Source: Pontibacter korlensis (GTDB taxonomy: Bacteria > Bacteroidota > Bacteroidia > Cytophagales > Hymenobacteraceae). From it: a stretch of DNA of 64,000 nt. The translations under genes and the position numbers were made by a program. Each line of letters starts with the position of its first letter. The stretch's first letter is position 1. The stretch lies in NCBI RefSeq assembly GCF_000973725.1, contig NZ_CP009621.1:928501-992500 (forward strand). The letters are read 5' to 3'. Below the pieces are notes generated by a model. That model was not told where the DNA came from and did no database searches. It saw nothing but the letters and a program-made list of their open reading frames with translations. Below are positions 33,537 to 44,499 of the stretch, piece after piece.

Positions 33537-35810
33537 ATGATCAAAGTAAACAAAGAGGACGCCCTTAACTACCACATGGACGGCAAGCCCGGGAAAATTG
33601 AGGTGGTGCCTACTAAAATGGTAAGCACACAGCACGATTTAGCATTAGCTTATTCTCCGGGTGTTGCAGAACCTTGCAAAGAAATTCACGCTGACAAAGA
33701 CAATGCTTATAAATATACCGCCAAGGGTAACCTGGTAGGTGTAATTTCCAATGGCACCGCTGTTTTGGGCCTTGGAAATATCGGGCCAGACGCCTCAAAG
33801 CCTGTGATGGAAGGAAAAGGTGTACTCTTTAAGAAGTTCGCCGGCATTGATGTGTTCGACATTGAGATCGACAGCACAGATCCAGAAGAATTTGTCCGCA
33901 TTGTAAAGTCGCTGGAGCCAACATTCGGAGGCATCAACCTAGAGGATATCAAGGCGCCTGAGAGCTTTAAGATTGAAAACGCCCTGAAGACGCAGATGAA
34001 CATTCCGCTGATGCACGACGATCAGCACGGAACAGCTATCATCTCGTCGGCAGCCCTGCTGAACGGACTGGAGCTGGTAGATAAGAAGATAGACGAAATC
34101 AAGATGGTGATCAACGGTGCTGGTGCCGCAGCCATTGCCTGTGCCAAGCTTTATGTAGCACTAGGTGTTAAACTGGATAACATCGTGATGTTCGATAAAG
34201 ATGGCATCATCCGTCCAGAGCGTGATGACCTTGACATCTACCGTGCACAGTTTGTAACTACACGTAAGATAACTACGCTTGAAGAAGCCATGGTAGGCGC
34301 CGACGTGTTCGTAGGTCTTTCCGCCGGAAACGTGCTTGCACCAGAGTATGTGAAACTGATGGCTAACGACCCGATCATCTTTGCACTAGCCAACCCAGAC
34401 CCGGAAATCGCTTACGATGTGGCCATGGCTACACGCGAAGACCTGATCATGGCTACCGGTCGTTCTGACCATCCTAACCAGGTAAATAACGTACTAGGCT
34501 TCCCATACATTTTCAGAGGAGCACTGGATGTGCGTGCCACTGAGATAAACGAGGAGATGAAATTGGCAGCCGTACATGCCTTGGCTGACCTGGCAAAGGA
34601 GCCTGTTCCGGAGATTGTACACAAAGCCTATGGTGATAACACGATCAACTTCGGTCGCTTTTACCTTATCCCGAAACCGCTGGACCCTCGCCTGATTACC
34701 ACTGTGTCGCCGGCGGTTGCAAAAGCTGCTATGGACAGTGGCGTGGCTCGCATTCCGATTACTGATTGGGAAGCTTACGAGCAGGAGCTGCAGGAGCGTA
34801 TTGGTATCGATCAGAAGCTGATGTCTCGTATTACTACGCAGGCTAAGAAAGATCCGAAGACCGTAGTATTTGCAGAGGCTGATAACTACAAGATCCTGAA
34901 GGCCGCCCAAATTGTACAGGAGCAGCGCATTGCTAAGCCTATACTTTTGGGTAACCCGGAGCGCATCCATGCCATCATCGCTGAGAACAACATGGACCTA
35001 CATGATGCCATCATCATTGATCCGGTGGCTGAAGAAGAGAAGAAGGAAGAGTACGCACATATACTTTACCAAAAGCGCCAGCGCAAGGGTGTTACCTTGT
35101 TTGATGCCCGCCGCCTGATGCGCGACCGTAACTACTTTGGCAGTATGATGCTGCACACAGGAGAGGCTGATGCCCTTATCTCCGGCCTTACCCGCGACTA
35201 CTCTAAAACTATATCACCTGCACTGCAGGTAATAGGTGTAGAAGAAGGCGTGAACAAGGTGGCAGGTATGTATATTGTGCTTGGCCAGAAAGAACCATAC
35301 TTCTTTGCCGACACCACTGTAAACGTAAACCCAACTGCCGACGAATTAGTTGATATCATCGGTTTAACGGCACGTACTGTCCGTTTCTTTGATACAGAGC
35401 CACGCGTGGCGATGCTGTCGTTCTCTAACTTCGGCTCTGTTCGCGGCGATATTCCTGATAAAGGCGCTGAGGCAGTTCGTAAAGCGAAACAGCGTTACCC
35501 GGAGTTGCTCATTGACGGCGAGATGCAGGCAAACACAGCCTTAAACCGCAACCTGCTGCGTGAGCACTACCCGTTCAGCGAACTAGCAGAAAAAGGTGCC
35601 AATACATTGGTTTTCCCAACACTTACAGCCGGCAATATTGCTTATAAACTGCTGCAGGAAATTGGTGGTGTTGAGGTAATTGGCCCTGTACTTATGGGTA
35701 TGCGCAAACCAGTACATATTCTTCAGCTTGGTTCATCTGTCCGCGACATCGTGAACATGATAGCCATTGCTGTCGTAGATGCACAGAACTATAACAATCA
35801 GCATATATAG
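33537..35810 (+). CDS. maeB: NADP-dependent malic enzyme with phosphotransacetylase-like domain
   Basis: A 757-residue two-domain enzyme. The N-terminal part (about 1-430) oxidatively decarboxylates malate to pyruvate: [28 protein letters not shown] and the [11 protein letters not shown] metal/substrate loop are typical, and [16 protein letters not shown] is the nucleotide fold. The C-terminal part (about 440-757) is a phosphotransacetylase-like fold with [20 protein letters not shown] (here split as GMYIVLGQ and FFADTTVN) and is usually regulatory. This MaeB layout is common in bacteria. Its stop is directly followed by the ruvA ATG, so the two are co-transcribed. Confidence 0.93.
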   Translation: MIKVNKEDALNYHMDGKPGKIEVVPTKMVSTQHDLALAYSPGVAEPCKEIHADKDNAYKYTAKGNLVGVISNGTAVLGLGNIGPDASKPVMEGKGVLFKKFAGIDVFDIEIDSTDPEEFVRIVKSLEPTFGGINLEDIKAPESFKIENALKTQMNIPLMHDDQHGTAIISSAALLNGLELVDKKIDEIKMVINGAGAAAIACAKLYVALGVKLDNIVMFDKDGIIRPERDDLDIYRAQFVTTRKITTLEEAMVGADVFVGLSAGNVLAPEYVKLMANDPIIFALANPDPEIAYDVAMATREDLIMATGRSDHPNQVNNVLGFPYIFRGALDVRATEINEEMKLAAVHALADLAKEPVPEIVHKAYGDNTINFGRFYLIPKPLDPRLITTVSPAVAKAAMDSGVARIPITDWEAYEQELQERIGIDQKLMSRITTQAKKDPKTVVFAEADNYKILKAAQIVQEQRIAKPILLGNPERIHAIIAENNMDLHDAIIIDPVAEEEKKEEYAHILYQKRQRKGVTLFDARRLMRDRNYFGSMMLHTGEADALISGLTRDYSKTISPALQVIGVEEGVNKVAGMYIVLGQKEPYFFADTTVNVNPTADELVDIIGLTARTVRFFDTEPRVAMLSFSNFGSVRGDIPDKGAEAVRKAKQRYPELLIDGEMQANTALNRNLLREHYPFSELAEKGANTLVFPTLTAGNIAYKLLQEIGGVEVIGPVLMGMRKPVHILQLGSSVRDIVNMIAIAVVDAQNYNNQHI

Positions 35811-36401
35811 ATGATAGCCTATATTGATGGCAAGTTAACTCATAAAGATCCAACCTACGTCATTATCGAAGCTAATGGCGTAGGTTATCAGATCAAGATT
35901 TCACTTAGTACGTACTCTTCGCTGCCTGGTAGCGAGCGCTGTAAGCTGCACACCTACCTGCATATTAAGGAGGATGCCCATACCTTGTATGGCTTTGCCA
36001 CAGTAGCAGAGAAGGATGCGTTTCTACACCTCATTTCCATATCAGGCGTGGGCCCTAATACAGGGCTCATGATCCTGTCTTCCCTCTCGGTGGAGGAGAT
36101 ACAGCAGGCCATTGTGCGCGAAGATGTGCGCACCATTCAGCATGTGAAAGGCATAGGCGCTAAAACTGCTCAGCGTATCATCCTGGAACTGAAGGATAAG
36201 ATGAAAAAGGAGGTGATGCTGACGGATGCTCCTGTATCTGCTGCTGCATACAATACAAATCGTGCCGAGGCGTTATCAGCATTAGTAACATTGGGCTTTG
36301 CCAAGAATGTTGCCGAAAAAACGCTGGACGCAATCATAAAACGCGAAGGGGGAAGCCTGAGTGTAGAGGAGTTGATAAAGTTTGCGTTGAAGTCTTCATA
36401 A
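35811..36401 (+). CDS. ruvA: Holliday junction branch migration protein RuvA
   Basis: A 196-residue protein that binds Holliday junctions as a tetramer and positions the RuvB motor. An OB fold covers residues 1-65 (MIAYIDGKLTHKDPTYVIIEANGVGYQI: seen as IDGKL and ANGVGYQI). Two helix-hairpin-helix motifs follow (LISISGVGPNTGLMIL and IQHVKGIGAKTAQRIILEL), then a C-terminal domain III (about 150-196) that contacts RuvB. The ATG directly abuts the malic enzyme stop. The order ruvA-sprA-gcvH is a known association in Bacteroidota. Confidence 0.96.
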   Translation: MIAYIDGKLTHKDPTYVIIEANGVGYQIKISLSTYSSLPGSERCKLHTYLHIKEDAHTLYGFATVAEKDAFLHLISISGVGPNTGLMILSSLSVEEIQQAIVREDVRTIQHVKGIGAKTAQRIILELKDKMKKEVMLTDAPVSAAAYNTNRAEALSALVTLGFAKNVAEKTLDAIIKREGGSLSVEELIKFALKSS

Positions 36402-36417
36402 GAGAGAATATCCTATT

Positions 36418-39400
36418 TTGATCTGGAAAAGTAAAAAGCACAACCTGCTGCTTGCCACGGTTGCTACTGTATCTTTGTTGGCCTGGTGGTCGCGGGCGGA
36501 AGGGCTTCGTGCGCCAGATCAATATAGTTCTTCTGTGCTCCAGAGTATCATTTCCTGGCAGGATACCACCCGCCGAGACACTAGCAAGTATATTCCGAGC
36601 CGTAGGCCTACCTTTACTCCTTCCGACCGCTATGGCAGCCCATTTGGCACCCGTAGCAGTACCTCTCCCCTGTTGCTGGGCCAGCCAAACAACCTGCAGC
36701 TGAATGTAGAGCTGGATGATAGCCTGCAGCAGTATAATATTACGGAGACCATTGGCGATAGCGTTATGTACCGCCCACCGTCTTCTATGTCGATGCGGGA
36801 GTATTCTGAATGGCAGCAACGCGAGGCTATCCGTAATTACTGGCGTGCAAAATCTGCCGGACTTGATGGGGAGAGTGTGGTCAGCAGCAACCGTCTTATC
36901 CCTAAGCTGTACATCAGCCCTGTTTTTGACCGCATCTTTGGCGGCAACTATGTAGACATACAACCTAACGGTAACGTGTCGCTTAAATTTGGCGCGCGCT
37001 TTAACCGCAACGAGAACCCAACTATTCCGCTCAGCCAGCAGCGCACCGGCGACTTCGACTTTGAGCAGAACATCTCCCTGAACCTGGTGGGCAAGATAGG
37101 CGAAAAGATGCGCCTTAACTTTAACTGGGACAACAACGCCAACTTCGACTTTGAGAATAACATGAAGTTGGACTATACTGGCTATGAAGAAGAGATCATA
37201 CGTAAAGTAGAGGCCGGTAACGTAAGCCTTCCGCTAAACAACTCATTGATTACAGGTGCCCAGAACCTGTTTGGCGTAAAAGCGCAGCTGCAGTTCGGTA
37301 GACTGGGTGTAACAACCATCGCCTCCAGCGTGCGTGGCACCAACGACGAGGTAGTGATACAGAACGGCGGGCAGAACAGGCCTTTCGAGATCCGGGTAGA
37401 TGCCTACGACCGTGACCGCCATTTCTATTTATCCCAGTTCTTCCGGAACCGGTATAACGAGGCTCTCAAGAACCTGCCGCTGGTAAACTCTGGTATTGTG
37501 ATTCGTCGCGTGGAACTGTACGTAACTAACAACAACCGCTCTACGGAGAACCTGCGTAACGTAGTTGCTTATATGGACTTGGGTGAAGCCGATCCATACC
37601 GCGAAGCATTTGAGAATGGCAGACCAGCGACAGCTCCTGCCGATAACGCTGCAAACTCGCTTTACAGCAGAATTTCTCCACGCAACAGCAATGCCCGTAA
37701 TAACTCCAGCGTTGATTCCTACCTGCAATCGCTGGGATTGGAGAAAGGTATAGACTTTGAGCACGTGCGTGCCAGAAGGCTGGAGCCTAACGAGTATAAG
37801 TTTAACCCGCAATTAGGTTATATCTCCCTTAACTCCGCTTTGCTACCCGACCAAGTATTGGGTATTGCTTTCGAGTATACTTACAATGGCAAAACTTACC
37901 AGGTAGGTGAACTGATGGATGATTACCAAAACCTCGACTCGGAGAAGGTCATCCATATGAAATTGCTGCGTGCTACAAGTCCATCATTAAACTACCCAAC
38001 CTGGGACCTGATGATGAAAAACGTGTATGCGTTGGACGCCACACAGATAAACAGGGAGGACTTTAAGCTGCAGGTCATCTATAAAGATGACGAAACAGGT
38101 GTAGACCTGACAAGTATAAAGGAGCCAAGCCCAATTCAGAACATCCCGCTGGTAGAGGTACTAAACCTGGACAACGTAAACTCGAACAACGACAAGCCAA
38201 GCGATGGTAACTTTGACTTTCTGCCGGGTATAACTATTGATACAGAAAGTGGCCGCGTATACTTCCCGCAAGTAGAGCCATTTGGCGACTACCTGGCCGG
38301 CAAATTGCAAGGCTACCCGAACCTGATAGACCAGTATGTATTCCAGGAGCTATATGAGCAGACACAGACGGATGTACAGCAAAACAACGTAAAGGCTAAA
38401 TTCTACCTTAAGGGCAGGGTAAGATCAACCTCCACTGATGAAATTATGCTACCGGGCTTCCAGATTGCAGAAGGCTCCGTGGTAGTATACTCTGGCGGCA
38501 CAAGGCTAGTAGAAGGTACCGATTACCAGGTGTTCTATGACTTGGGCCGTATCAAAATACTGAACCCAAGCTACCTGAACTCGGCTAACGACCTTCGCGT
38601 GACTTATGAGAAGGCTGAACTGCTGAACATACAGCCACGCACTATGCTGGGTGCCCGCTTCGATTACCGCCTGAACGACGATGTAAACTTGGGTGCCACA
38701 GTACTGCACCTGAACGAGCAGACTTTTATCAACCGTGTAAGTATAGGCGACGAACCTACAAACAACACCATTTATGGCTTTGATGTGAATGTGCAAAAAG
38801 AGTCGCGAATGTTGACACGTTTCGTAGATGCGATCCCGCTGATACAGACAAAGGCTCCGTCGCTGATTACATTTAACAGTGAGTTTGCACAGCTAATCCC
38901 AGCCAAGTCTAAGTCTAACGCTAACGAAGATGGAGCTTCTTACCTCGATGACTTTGAAGGAGCCGAAACACCGTACAGTCTGGGCGGATTTAACAACAGC
39001 ACCTGGCGTGTGGCTGCTACTCCTGCCCCACTTGTACCTGGCCAAGGACTGACATACTCGTACAACCGCGCGAAGTTAGCCTGGTATACTATCGACCAGA
39101 TTTTCTATCGTAACTCTGATAACCTGAGGCCGGATAACATTACAGAGGAGGCACTAAGAAACCATTACGTGCGTGGTGTAAGACGAACAGAGATATTCCA
39201 GAATCGCGATGCAGAAGTAACCAACAACTACGAGTATACTTTTGACTTAGCGTACTACCCACGCGAGCGGGGCCAGTACAACTATAACCCAGACCTTACA
39301 CAGCAGGGTTTGCTGGCCGGAGACCCGCGCAATAACTGGGGCGGTATCAGCCGTGAAATTTCTTTTGATACCGACTTTGACAACGCCAACATCGAGTATG

Positions 39401-42400
39401 TAGAGTTCTGGATGATGGATCCTTTTATTGCAGGAGCTAATGGTAGAGACGGAGCTTTCGGCGGCAACGTCAACAGCAAAGACCCAGGCCAGCTGGTACT
39501 GAACTTGGGCAACGTGTCTGAGGATATCCTGAAGGATAACGAGTACTCCTTCGAGAATGGCTTGCCGGCCTCTGACAATGATGTGCAAGACCTGGAGGAG
39601 ACTATATGGGGCCGCGTAACGCAGCAGCAGTTCCTGACCGATGCCTTTACAGGTATACCGGGCGGCCGCCAGCGGCAGGACATTGGCTTAGATGGCTTGA
39701 ATGATGCAGATGAGCAAACACACTTCCAAGACTTATTTTTAAGTCGTATACAAGGCTCACCGCCACAAATGGTTCTGGATGACCCATCTGCAGATAATTT
39801 TCTGCACCACCTGGACCCGGTGTATGACCAGATGAACGCAGGTATACTACAGCGCTACAAGAACTTTAACGGCATGGAGAACAATTCTCCTGAAAACAGC
39901 CGTTTCGCTAACTATGCTTACCCTGATAAAGAGGACCTGAACGGCGACAACGTTATCAGCGATCTGGAACAATATTACGAGTACAAAATTAACCTGAACC
40001 CTAGCCAAATGAATATAGGCCAGAACTATATTGTGGATAAGGTTGAACAGGAATTGCATGGAGACAATGTAACTTGGTATCAGTTCCGGGTGCCAGTACG
40101 CCAGCCAACAGGCTCAGTAGGTAATATCAACGGCTTTAAGTCTATCCGCTTCATGCGTATGTACATGACTGGTTTCTCGGACCCAGTGGTACTGCGTATG
40201 GCACAGTTTCAGTTCGTGGCAAACCAGTGGCGCAAGTTTGAGCAACCGATTACAGAAGGAACCCCATGCCTTACCTGTACCGACGATGCGCGCAGCTTTA
40301 CTGTATCTACTGTTAACATTGAGGAAAACGGATCGCAAACTCAGGCTTCCGAGACAAACATTCCTTATGTAGTGCCTCCAGGAATCAACCGCCTGCGTGA
40401 CTATGCTTCAACCAACAACCGCCGCCAGAATGAGCAGTCGCTGCAACTATGTGCTGAGGACCTAAGAGACTCTTTCTCAAAGGCTGTATTTAAAAACATC
40501 GCTCTTGACCTGCTCGCTTATAAGCAGCTGAAGATGTTTATACATGCCCAGTCCAATGAGTCAGGAATACGCGACGGGGAGATGCAGGCATTTATCCGTA
40601 TTGGTACAGACTTTACGCAAAATTATTACGAGTACGTAGTGCCTCTGAAGTTTACTCCGAATGGCAGCAGAACGGCAGAGGCAATCTGGCCAACCGAAAA
40701 CGAGGTTAATATTCCGTTACAGCAGTTGGTAGACGCCAAGGCTGAGCGTAACAGAAATGCCCCGGGCAACATCTTTGTGCCTTACACGGTGAATACGGAA
40801 GATGGCAAGATGATTCGTGTGGTAGGTAACCCTGACTTCAGCGAGGTAGAAGGTATTATGATTGGTATCCGTAACCCTTCTGATGTTAATGCAGATTCTC
40901 GCCCACACTCAGCTTGTATCTGGGTAAACGAGCTGCGCGTAACTGACTTTGTAAACCGTACCGGATGGGCTTCTACTGCACGCTTGAACGCTAAGCTAGC
41001 CGACTTTGCCAACGTAACAGCTACGGGTGGTTATACTACTGTAGGTTTTGGCGGACTGCAGCAGCCGCTCTCCCTTCGCTCTCGCGAAGACATAGCACAG
41101 TTTGACGTAAGCGCAAACATGGTGCTGGATAAGTTTCTGCCAGAGCAGTGGGGTGTAAAGGTGCCTATGACAGTACAGTATGGCGTAACCACTGCTGAGC
41201 CACAGTACGACCCACTGGACAAAGATATGCCGCTGGAGCAATCGCTTACCAAGTTCAATGACGATGAAGCCCGGGATGAGTACAAGAAGGAGGTTGTCAC
41301 CAGGGAAACTCGTAAAAGTATAAGCCTGCTGAACGTGCGTAAAGAGCGCACAAACCCTGAAGACAAAGTCCGGATTTATGATATTGAGAACTTTGCCTTC
41401 TCCTACTCTTATTCTGAGCGCTTGTTCTCCGACATTGAAACTGACCGAGACTATACCAAAACTTACACCGGGGGTATAGCTTATACTTATGACAACACGC
41501 CAAGAAACTATCAGCCGTTTGCAAAGAGCGAGAAACTGAACTCGCCGTACCTGCGCCTGATAAAAGACTTTAACTTTTCGCTGTTGCCGAGCCGCTTCTC
41601 CTTCCGTGCTGATTTAAATCGTTTCTACAATGAGACGTACCTGCAGCGCCCAGACCCGGAGACTCGCTTTGTAACTACCCGAGGCATTGAACCGGTGTTC
41701 CAGAAGTCGTTCTACTTTAACCGTATTTACGATATGCGCTGGGATCTTACCAAGAGCCTCTCGCTAGACTATACCGCCACCAACCGCTCAGTAATTGACG
41801 AGCCGGATGGCCGCATTAATAATGAAGTAGACTCACTTCAATACAAAAACAAGACGATCCGGGAGAACCTGTTAAGCGGCGGCCGCAATACTAACTTCAA
41901 CCAGTTAGTCGCGCTGAATTATAAACTGCCATTCGACAAGTTCCCGCTTACGGACTGGCTAAGTGCTGATACCCGCTATGCCACCACCTACATCTGGACG
42001 GCAGGCTCTACGGCCCTAAACCAGGACACGACGTTCAGGCTGGGTAATACCGCTGAGAACAATGTGGAGCTCAGCGTAAATGGCCGTGTTGACCTGGTGA
42101 AGCTTTACAATAAAGTGAAGTTCCTGAAAGACGTGAACTCTCCGGCTCCAGCCAGGACAGCTCAGGCTGTTGCCAACGACTCCACAGCCAAGCCATCTAG
42201 GGACATGAAGTTCCTGAAGTCGCTGGCACGTGTGCTAATGATGACACGCTCCTTGAACGTGACATACCTGGAAAACCGTGGCTCCATGCTGCCAGGCTAT
42301 TTACCAGACACCAAGTTCTTCGGTTTTGATGATGCTTTTGAAGCACCAGGATTGCCGTTTATACTTGGCAAACAGTATGACTTGCACGAGCTGTATAACC

Positions 42401-43596
42401 GCATGAACAACAATGGCTGGTATACCGATAGCAGCCAATACTTGAACACTCCGTTTAGTGGGATAAACACCGAGACCTTTACTGGCCGGGCTAACCTGGA
42501 GCCGTTCCGCAACTTCAATGTAACGGTAGATGTGCGCCGTGCTAAGTCAGTTATAGAGGAAGTGTTCTACAGAAAAGAGTTTGATGATTTCGGAGATGTA
42601 GGCACAGGGGATATCCGTCAGAACCCGTTTACCTCCGGCTCATTCAGCACATCATTCTTAGCGCTGGGAACACTGTTTGAGTCTACACAGGACGGTTTGT
42701 CAGAGGCATTCGAGCAGTTCGTCCGCAACCGCCATGTGGTGCGCGACAGGCTGACTGTTGCCAACCCTGCTGCAGGTGACTCAGGTTATAGCCTGAATTC
42801 GCAGGAAGTATTGCTTAAATCATTCTTGTATGCCTACCAGGGCCGGGAGATAAATGGCTACGAGGCAAAAGCGGAGAATCCGTTCAGCCGACTGCCTATC
42901 CCGAACTGGAGCGTTACATATAATGGTTTGGAACGCCTGCCGATCTTCCAGAAGTGGTTCAGCCAGATTAGCTTGTTGCATGCGTATAACTCCAGCTACA
43001 ATATTACCAGCTTCTCCACTTCACTGGCATATCAGCAGGAGCCGGAGGGCTTCCCGACACAGAAAAACGAGTTCGGTCAGATTGAGCCATACTTTATCGT
43101 AAACCAACTAACAGTAGTTGAGCGCCTTGCGCCACTACTAGGAGTCAATTTCAGGACCAAAACTAACCTTACCGGCCGACTTGAGTATAAGATGGAGCGT
43201 AACCTGTCGCTGAACCTAACGAACGCGCAGATTACGGAAACGAACGTGAAGGATTACGTTGTTGGCTTTGGCTACAGCACTACCAGCTTTAAAATACCAT
43301 TTACCCGTACCACGCTTGACAATGAGTTGACCATGCGCTTAGACCTGCAGGTACGTGATAACCAGACGGTGCAGCGGGCCATTTCGACCGATAACAGTGG
43401 TGTAGAGCGCAGCCAGAACCAAATTACAAATGGTACACGCCAGTTGCAGTTGCGCCCAACTATTGACTATGTGCTGAGCCAGCGTCTGAACTTACAGTTC
43501 TATGTGCTACGCACTGTGTCAGATCCTAAGATATCTACGTCGTTCCGTAATAGCGTAACCGAGGGTGGCGTTCAGCTGCGGGTAAGTCTGCAATAA
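36418..43596 (+). CDS. sprA: Cell surface protein SprA, type IX secretion translocon
   Basis: A 2392-residue outer-membrane protein that forms the very large barrel through which type IX cargo leaves the cell; its length matches other SprA/Sov proteins (about 2300-2500). A hydrophobic N-terminal signal ends around residue 28-32. The start is a TTG at 36418 (MIWKSKKHNLLLATVA), with AGAGAG 12 bases before it; no in-frame ATG lies before residue 110, so TTG is needed. The body is a long series of beta strands with many Asn/Asp-rich extracellular loops and ends in a barrel strand (GGVQLRVSLQ). It lies 16 bases after ruvA and should share its transcript. gcvH after it has its own promoter. Confidence 0.95.
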   Translation: MIWKSKKHNLLLATVATVSLLAWWSRAEGLRAPDQYSSSVLQSIISWQDTTRRDTSKYIPSRRPTFTPSDRYGSPFGTRSSTSPLLLGQPNNLQLNVELDDSLQQYNITETIGDSVMYRPPSSMSMREYSEWQQREAIRNYWRAKSAGLDGESVVSSNRLIPKLYISPVFDRIFGGNYVDIQPNGNVSLKFGARFNRNENPTIPLSQQRTGDFDFEQNISLNLVGKIGEKMRLNFNWDNNANFDFENNMKLDYTGYEEEIIRKVEAGNVSLPLNNSLITGAQNLFGVKAQLQFGRLGVTTIASSVRGTNDEVVIQNGGQNRPFEIRVDAYDRDRHFYLSQFFRNRYNEALKNLPLVNSGIVIRRVELYVTNNNRSTENLRNVVAYMDLGEADPYREAFENGRPATAPADNAANSLYSRISPRNSNARNNSSVDSYLQSLGLEKGIDFEHVRARRLEPNEYKFNPQLGYISLNSALLPDQVLGIAFEYTYNGKTYQVGELMDDYQNLDSEKVIHMKLLRATSPSLNYPTWDLMMKNVYALDATQINREDFKLQVIYKDDETGVDLTSIKEPSPIQNIPLVEVLNLDNVNSNNDKPSDGNFDFLPGITIDTESGRVYFPQVEPFGDYLAGKLQGYPNLIDQYVFQELYEQTQTDVQQNNVKAKFYLKGRVRSTSTDEIMLPGFQIAEGSVVVYSGGTRLVEGTDYQVFYDLGRIKILNPSYLNSANDLRVTYEKAELLNIQPRTMLGARFDYRLNDDVNLGATVLHLNEQTFINRVSIGDEPTNNTIYGFDVNVQKESRMLTRFVDAIPLIQTKAPSLITFNSEFAQLIPAKSKSNANEDGASYLDDFEGAETPYSLGGFNNSTWRVAATPAPLVPGQGLTYSYNRAKLAWYTIDQIFYRNSDNLRPDNITEEALRNHYVRGVRRTEIFQNRDAEVTNNYEYTFDLAYYPRERGQYNYNPDLTQQGLLAGDPRNNWGGISREISFDTDFDNANIEYVEFWMMDPFIAGANGRDGAFGGNVNSKDPGQLVLNLGNVSEDILKDNEYSFENGLPASDNDVQDLEETIWGRVTQQQFLTDAFTGIPGGRQRQDIGLDGLNDADEQTHFQDLFLSRIQGSPPQMVLDDPSADNFLHHLDPVYDQMNAGILQRYKNFNGMENNSPENSRFANYAYPDKEDLNGDNVISDLEQYYEYKINLNPSQMNIGQNYIVDKVEQELHGDNVTWYQFRVPVRQPTGSVGNINGFKSIRFMRMYMTGFSDPVVLRMAQFQFVANQWRKFEQPITEGTPCLTCTDDARSFTVSTVNIEENGSQTQASETNIPYVVPPGINRLRDYASTNNRRQNEQSLQLCAEDLRDSFSKAVFKNIALDLLAYKQLKMFIHAQSNESGIRDGEMQAFIRIGTDFTQNYYEYVVPLKFTPNGSRTAEAIWPTENEVNIPLQQLVDAKAERNRNAPGNIFVPYTVNTEDGKMIRVVGNPDFSEVEGIMIGIRNPSDVNADSRPHSACIWVNELRVTDFVNRTGWASTARLNAKLADFANVTATGGYTTVGFGGLQQPLSLRSREDIAQFDVSANMVLDKFLPEQWGVKVPMTVQYGVTTAEPQYDPLDKDMPLEQSLTKFNDDEARDEYKKEVVTRETRKSISLLNVRKERTNPEDKVRIYDIENFAFSYSYSERLFSDIETDRDYTKTYTGGIAYTYDNTPRNYQPFAKSEKLNSPYLRLIKDFNFSLLPSRFSFRADLNRFYNETYLQRPDPETRFVTTRGIEPVFQKSFYFNRIYDMRWDLTKSLSLDYTATNRSVIDEPDGRINNEVDSLQYKNKTIRENLLSGGRNTNFNQLVALNYKLPFDKFPLTDWLSADTRYATTYIWTAGSTALNQDTTFRLGNTAENNVELSVNGRVDLVKLYNKVKFLKDVNSPAPARTAQAVANDSTAKPSRDMKFLKSLARVLMMTRSLNVTYLENRGSMLPGYLPDTKFFGFDDAFEAPGLPFILGKQYDLHELYNRMNNNGWYTDSSQYLNTPFSGINTETFTGRANLEPFRNFNVTVDVRRAKSVIEEVFYRKEFDDFGDVGTGDIRQNPFTSGSFSTSFLALGTLFESTQDGLSEAFEQFVRNRHVVRDRLTVANPAAGDSGYSLNSQEVLLKSFLYAYQGREINGYEAKAENPFSRLPIPNWSVTYNGLERLPIFQKWFSQISLLHAYNSSYNITSFSTSLAYQQEPEGFPTQKNEFGQIEPYFIVNQLTVVERLAPLLGVNFRTKTNLTGRLEYKMERNLSLNLTNAQITETNVKDYVVGFGYSTTSFKIPFTRTTLDNELTMRLDLQVRDNQTVQRAISTDNSGVERSQNQITNGTRQLQLRPTIDYVLSQRLNLQFYVLRTVSDPKISTSFRNSVTEGGVQLRVSLQ

Positions 43597-43598
43597 AG

Positions 43599-43629
43599 TT
43601 TTGGCATTGCAAAAAAGGCTGTATTTTTG
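43599..43629 (+). promoter_or_regulatory. Promoter of gcvH: TTTTG - 18 bases - TATTTTTG
   Basis: TTTTG at 43599-43603 and TATTTTTG at 43622-43629 have close to standard spacing. It lies just after the sprA stop and 26 bases before the gcvH ATG, so gcvH is probably expressed independently of sprA. Confidence 0.7.
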
Positions 43630-43655
43630 AGAAAGAATCTAAAAATACATAACAA

Positions 43656-44036
43656 ATGAACCTACCTGAAAACTTAAAGTATACCAAAGACCACGAGTGG
43701 GTGCGCGTTGAAGGCGACGTAGCATACGTTGGCATCACTGACTTTGCTCAAAGCGAACTTGGCGACATCGTATATGTTGACATCGACACTGTAGACAAGC
43801 AGATTAACCAGGATGATGTTTTTGGTACAGTAGAAGCGGTAAAAACTGTTTCTGACCTGTTCAGCCCTCTTGCTGGTACCGTATTGGAGTTTAACGAGCA
43901 ACTGGAAAACAACCCAGAACTTGTAAACTCAGATCCTTATGGCGAAGGCTGGATCATTAAAATGTCTATCGACGATGCAAGCCAAATAGAAGGCCTACTA
44001 ACGGCTGATGGTTATCGTGAGGTAATCGGCCAATAA
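43656..44036 (+). CDS. gcvH: Glycine cleavage system H protein
   Basis: A 126-residue lipoyl carrier protein that shuttles the aminomethyl group in glycine cleavage. The lipoylated lysine is K63 in [11 protein letters not shown]. The segments [14 protein letters not shown] and [14 protein letters not shown] are the standard signatures. The rest of the glycine cleavage genes are not in the window. It has its own promoter and is followed after 25 bases by a VanZ-family gene. The grouping with ruvA-sprA is recurrent in Bacteroidota, although a functional reason is not known. Confidence 0.97.
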   Translation: MNLPENLKYTKDHEWVRVEGDVAYVGITDFAQSELGDIVYVDIDTVDKQINQDDVFGTVEAVKTVSDLFSPLAGTVLEFNEQLENNPELVNSDPYGEGWIIKMSIDDASQIEGLLTADGYREVIGQ

Positions 44037-44061
44037 TTTTACCATAAACAAGAGAGTAGAG

Positions 44062-44439
44062 TTGATACTACGCTACAACCTATTCACTTTTATTTGGGCA
44101 GCAGTGATTTTGTTAACTACACTGCTGCCCTCTACCTCCCTACCTTCTACCCTGTCTATCTGGGAAATTCTCTCCTTCGATTCTTTTGCACACGCCTTCA
44201 TGTTCTGCGTGCTATGCTTCCTGATGATCGTAGGCTTAACAAAGCAGTTTACTTACCCGCACCTGCACCACTACGCCATCAGAGCCAGTCTGGTAATAAG
44301 TACCTCTTTCGGCATTGCCATCGAGTTAATGCAGCACTTTTTTATTTATGGCCGGCAAGGAGATATTGTCGATATAATGGCCAACACAATAGGTTGCCTG
44401 CTGGGTATTGTGCTCTTCAAGTGGATCTATATCTGGTAG
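44062..44439 (+). CDS. VanZ-family membrane protein
   Basis: A 125-residue protein with three or four hydrophobic segments and the VanZ-like core FDSFAHAFMFCVLCFLMIVG (20 residues) plus IELMQHFFIYGRQGDIVDIMANTIGCLLG (seen as IELMQHFF and GRQGDIVDIMANTIG). The family's ELxQ...R...D..D...N pattern is intact. VanZ relatives are of unclear function; the name comes from teicoplanin resistance. The start is a TTG at 44062 (MILRYNLFTF), preceded by AGAGAG like sprA. The first internal ATG lies at residue 47, so the TTG seems necessary. It is followed by a peptidase gene after 60 bases. Confidence 0.85.
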   Translation: MILRYNLFTFIWAAVILLTTLLPSTSLPSTLSIWEILSFDSFAHAFMFCVLCFLMIVGLTKQFTYPHLHHYAIRASLVISTSFGIAIELMQHFFIYGRQGDIVDIMANTIGCLLGIVLFKWIYIW

Positions 44440-44499
44440 CTATACTTCTCTGTAGCTTCTAGGGTAGAAGTAGTGGTTCTGCTTTATTATATTAGAAGT

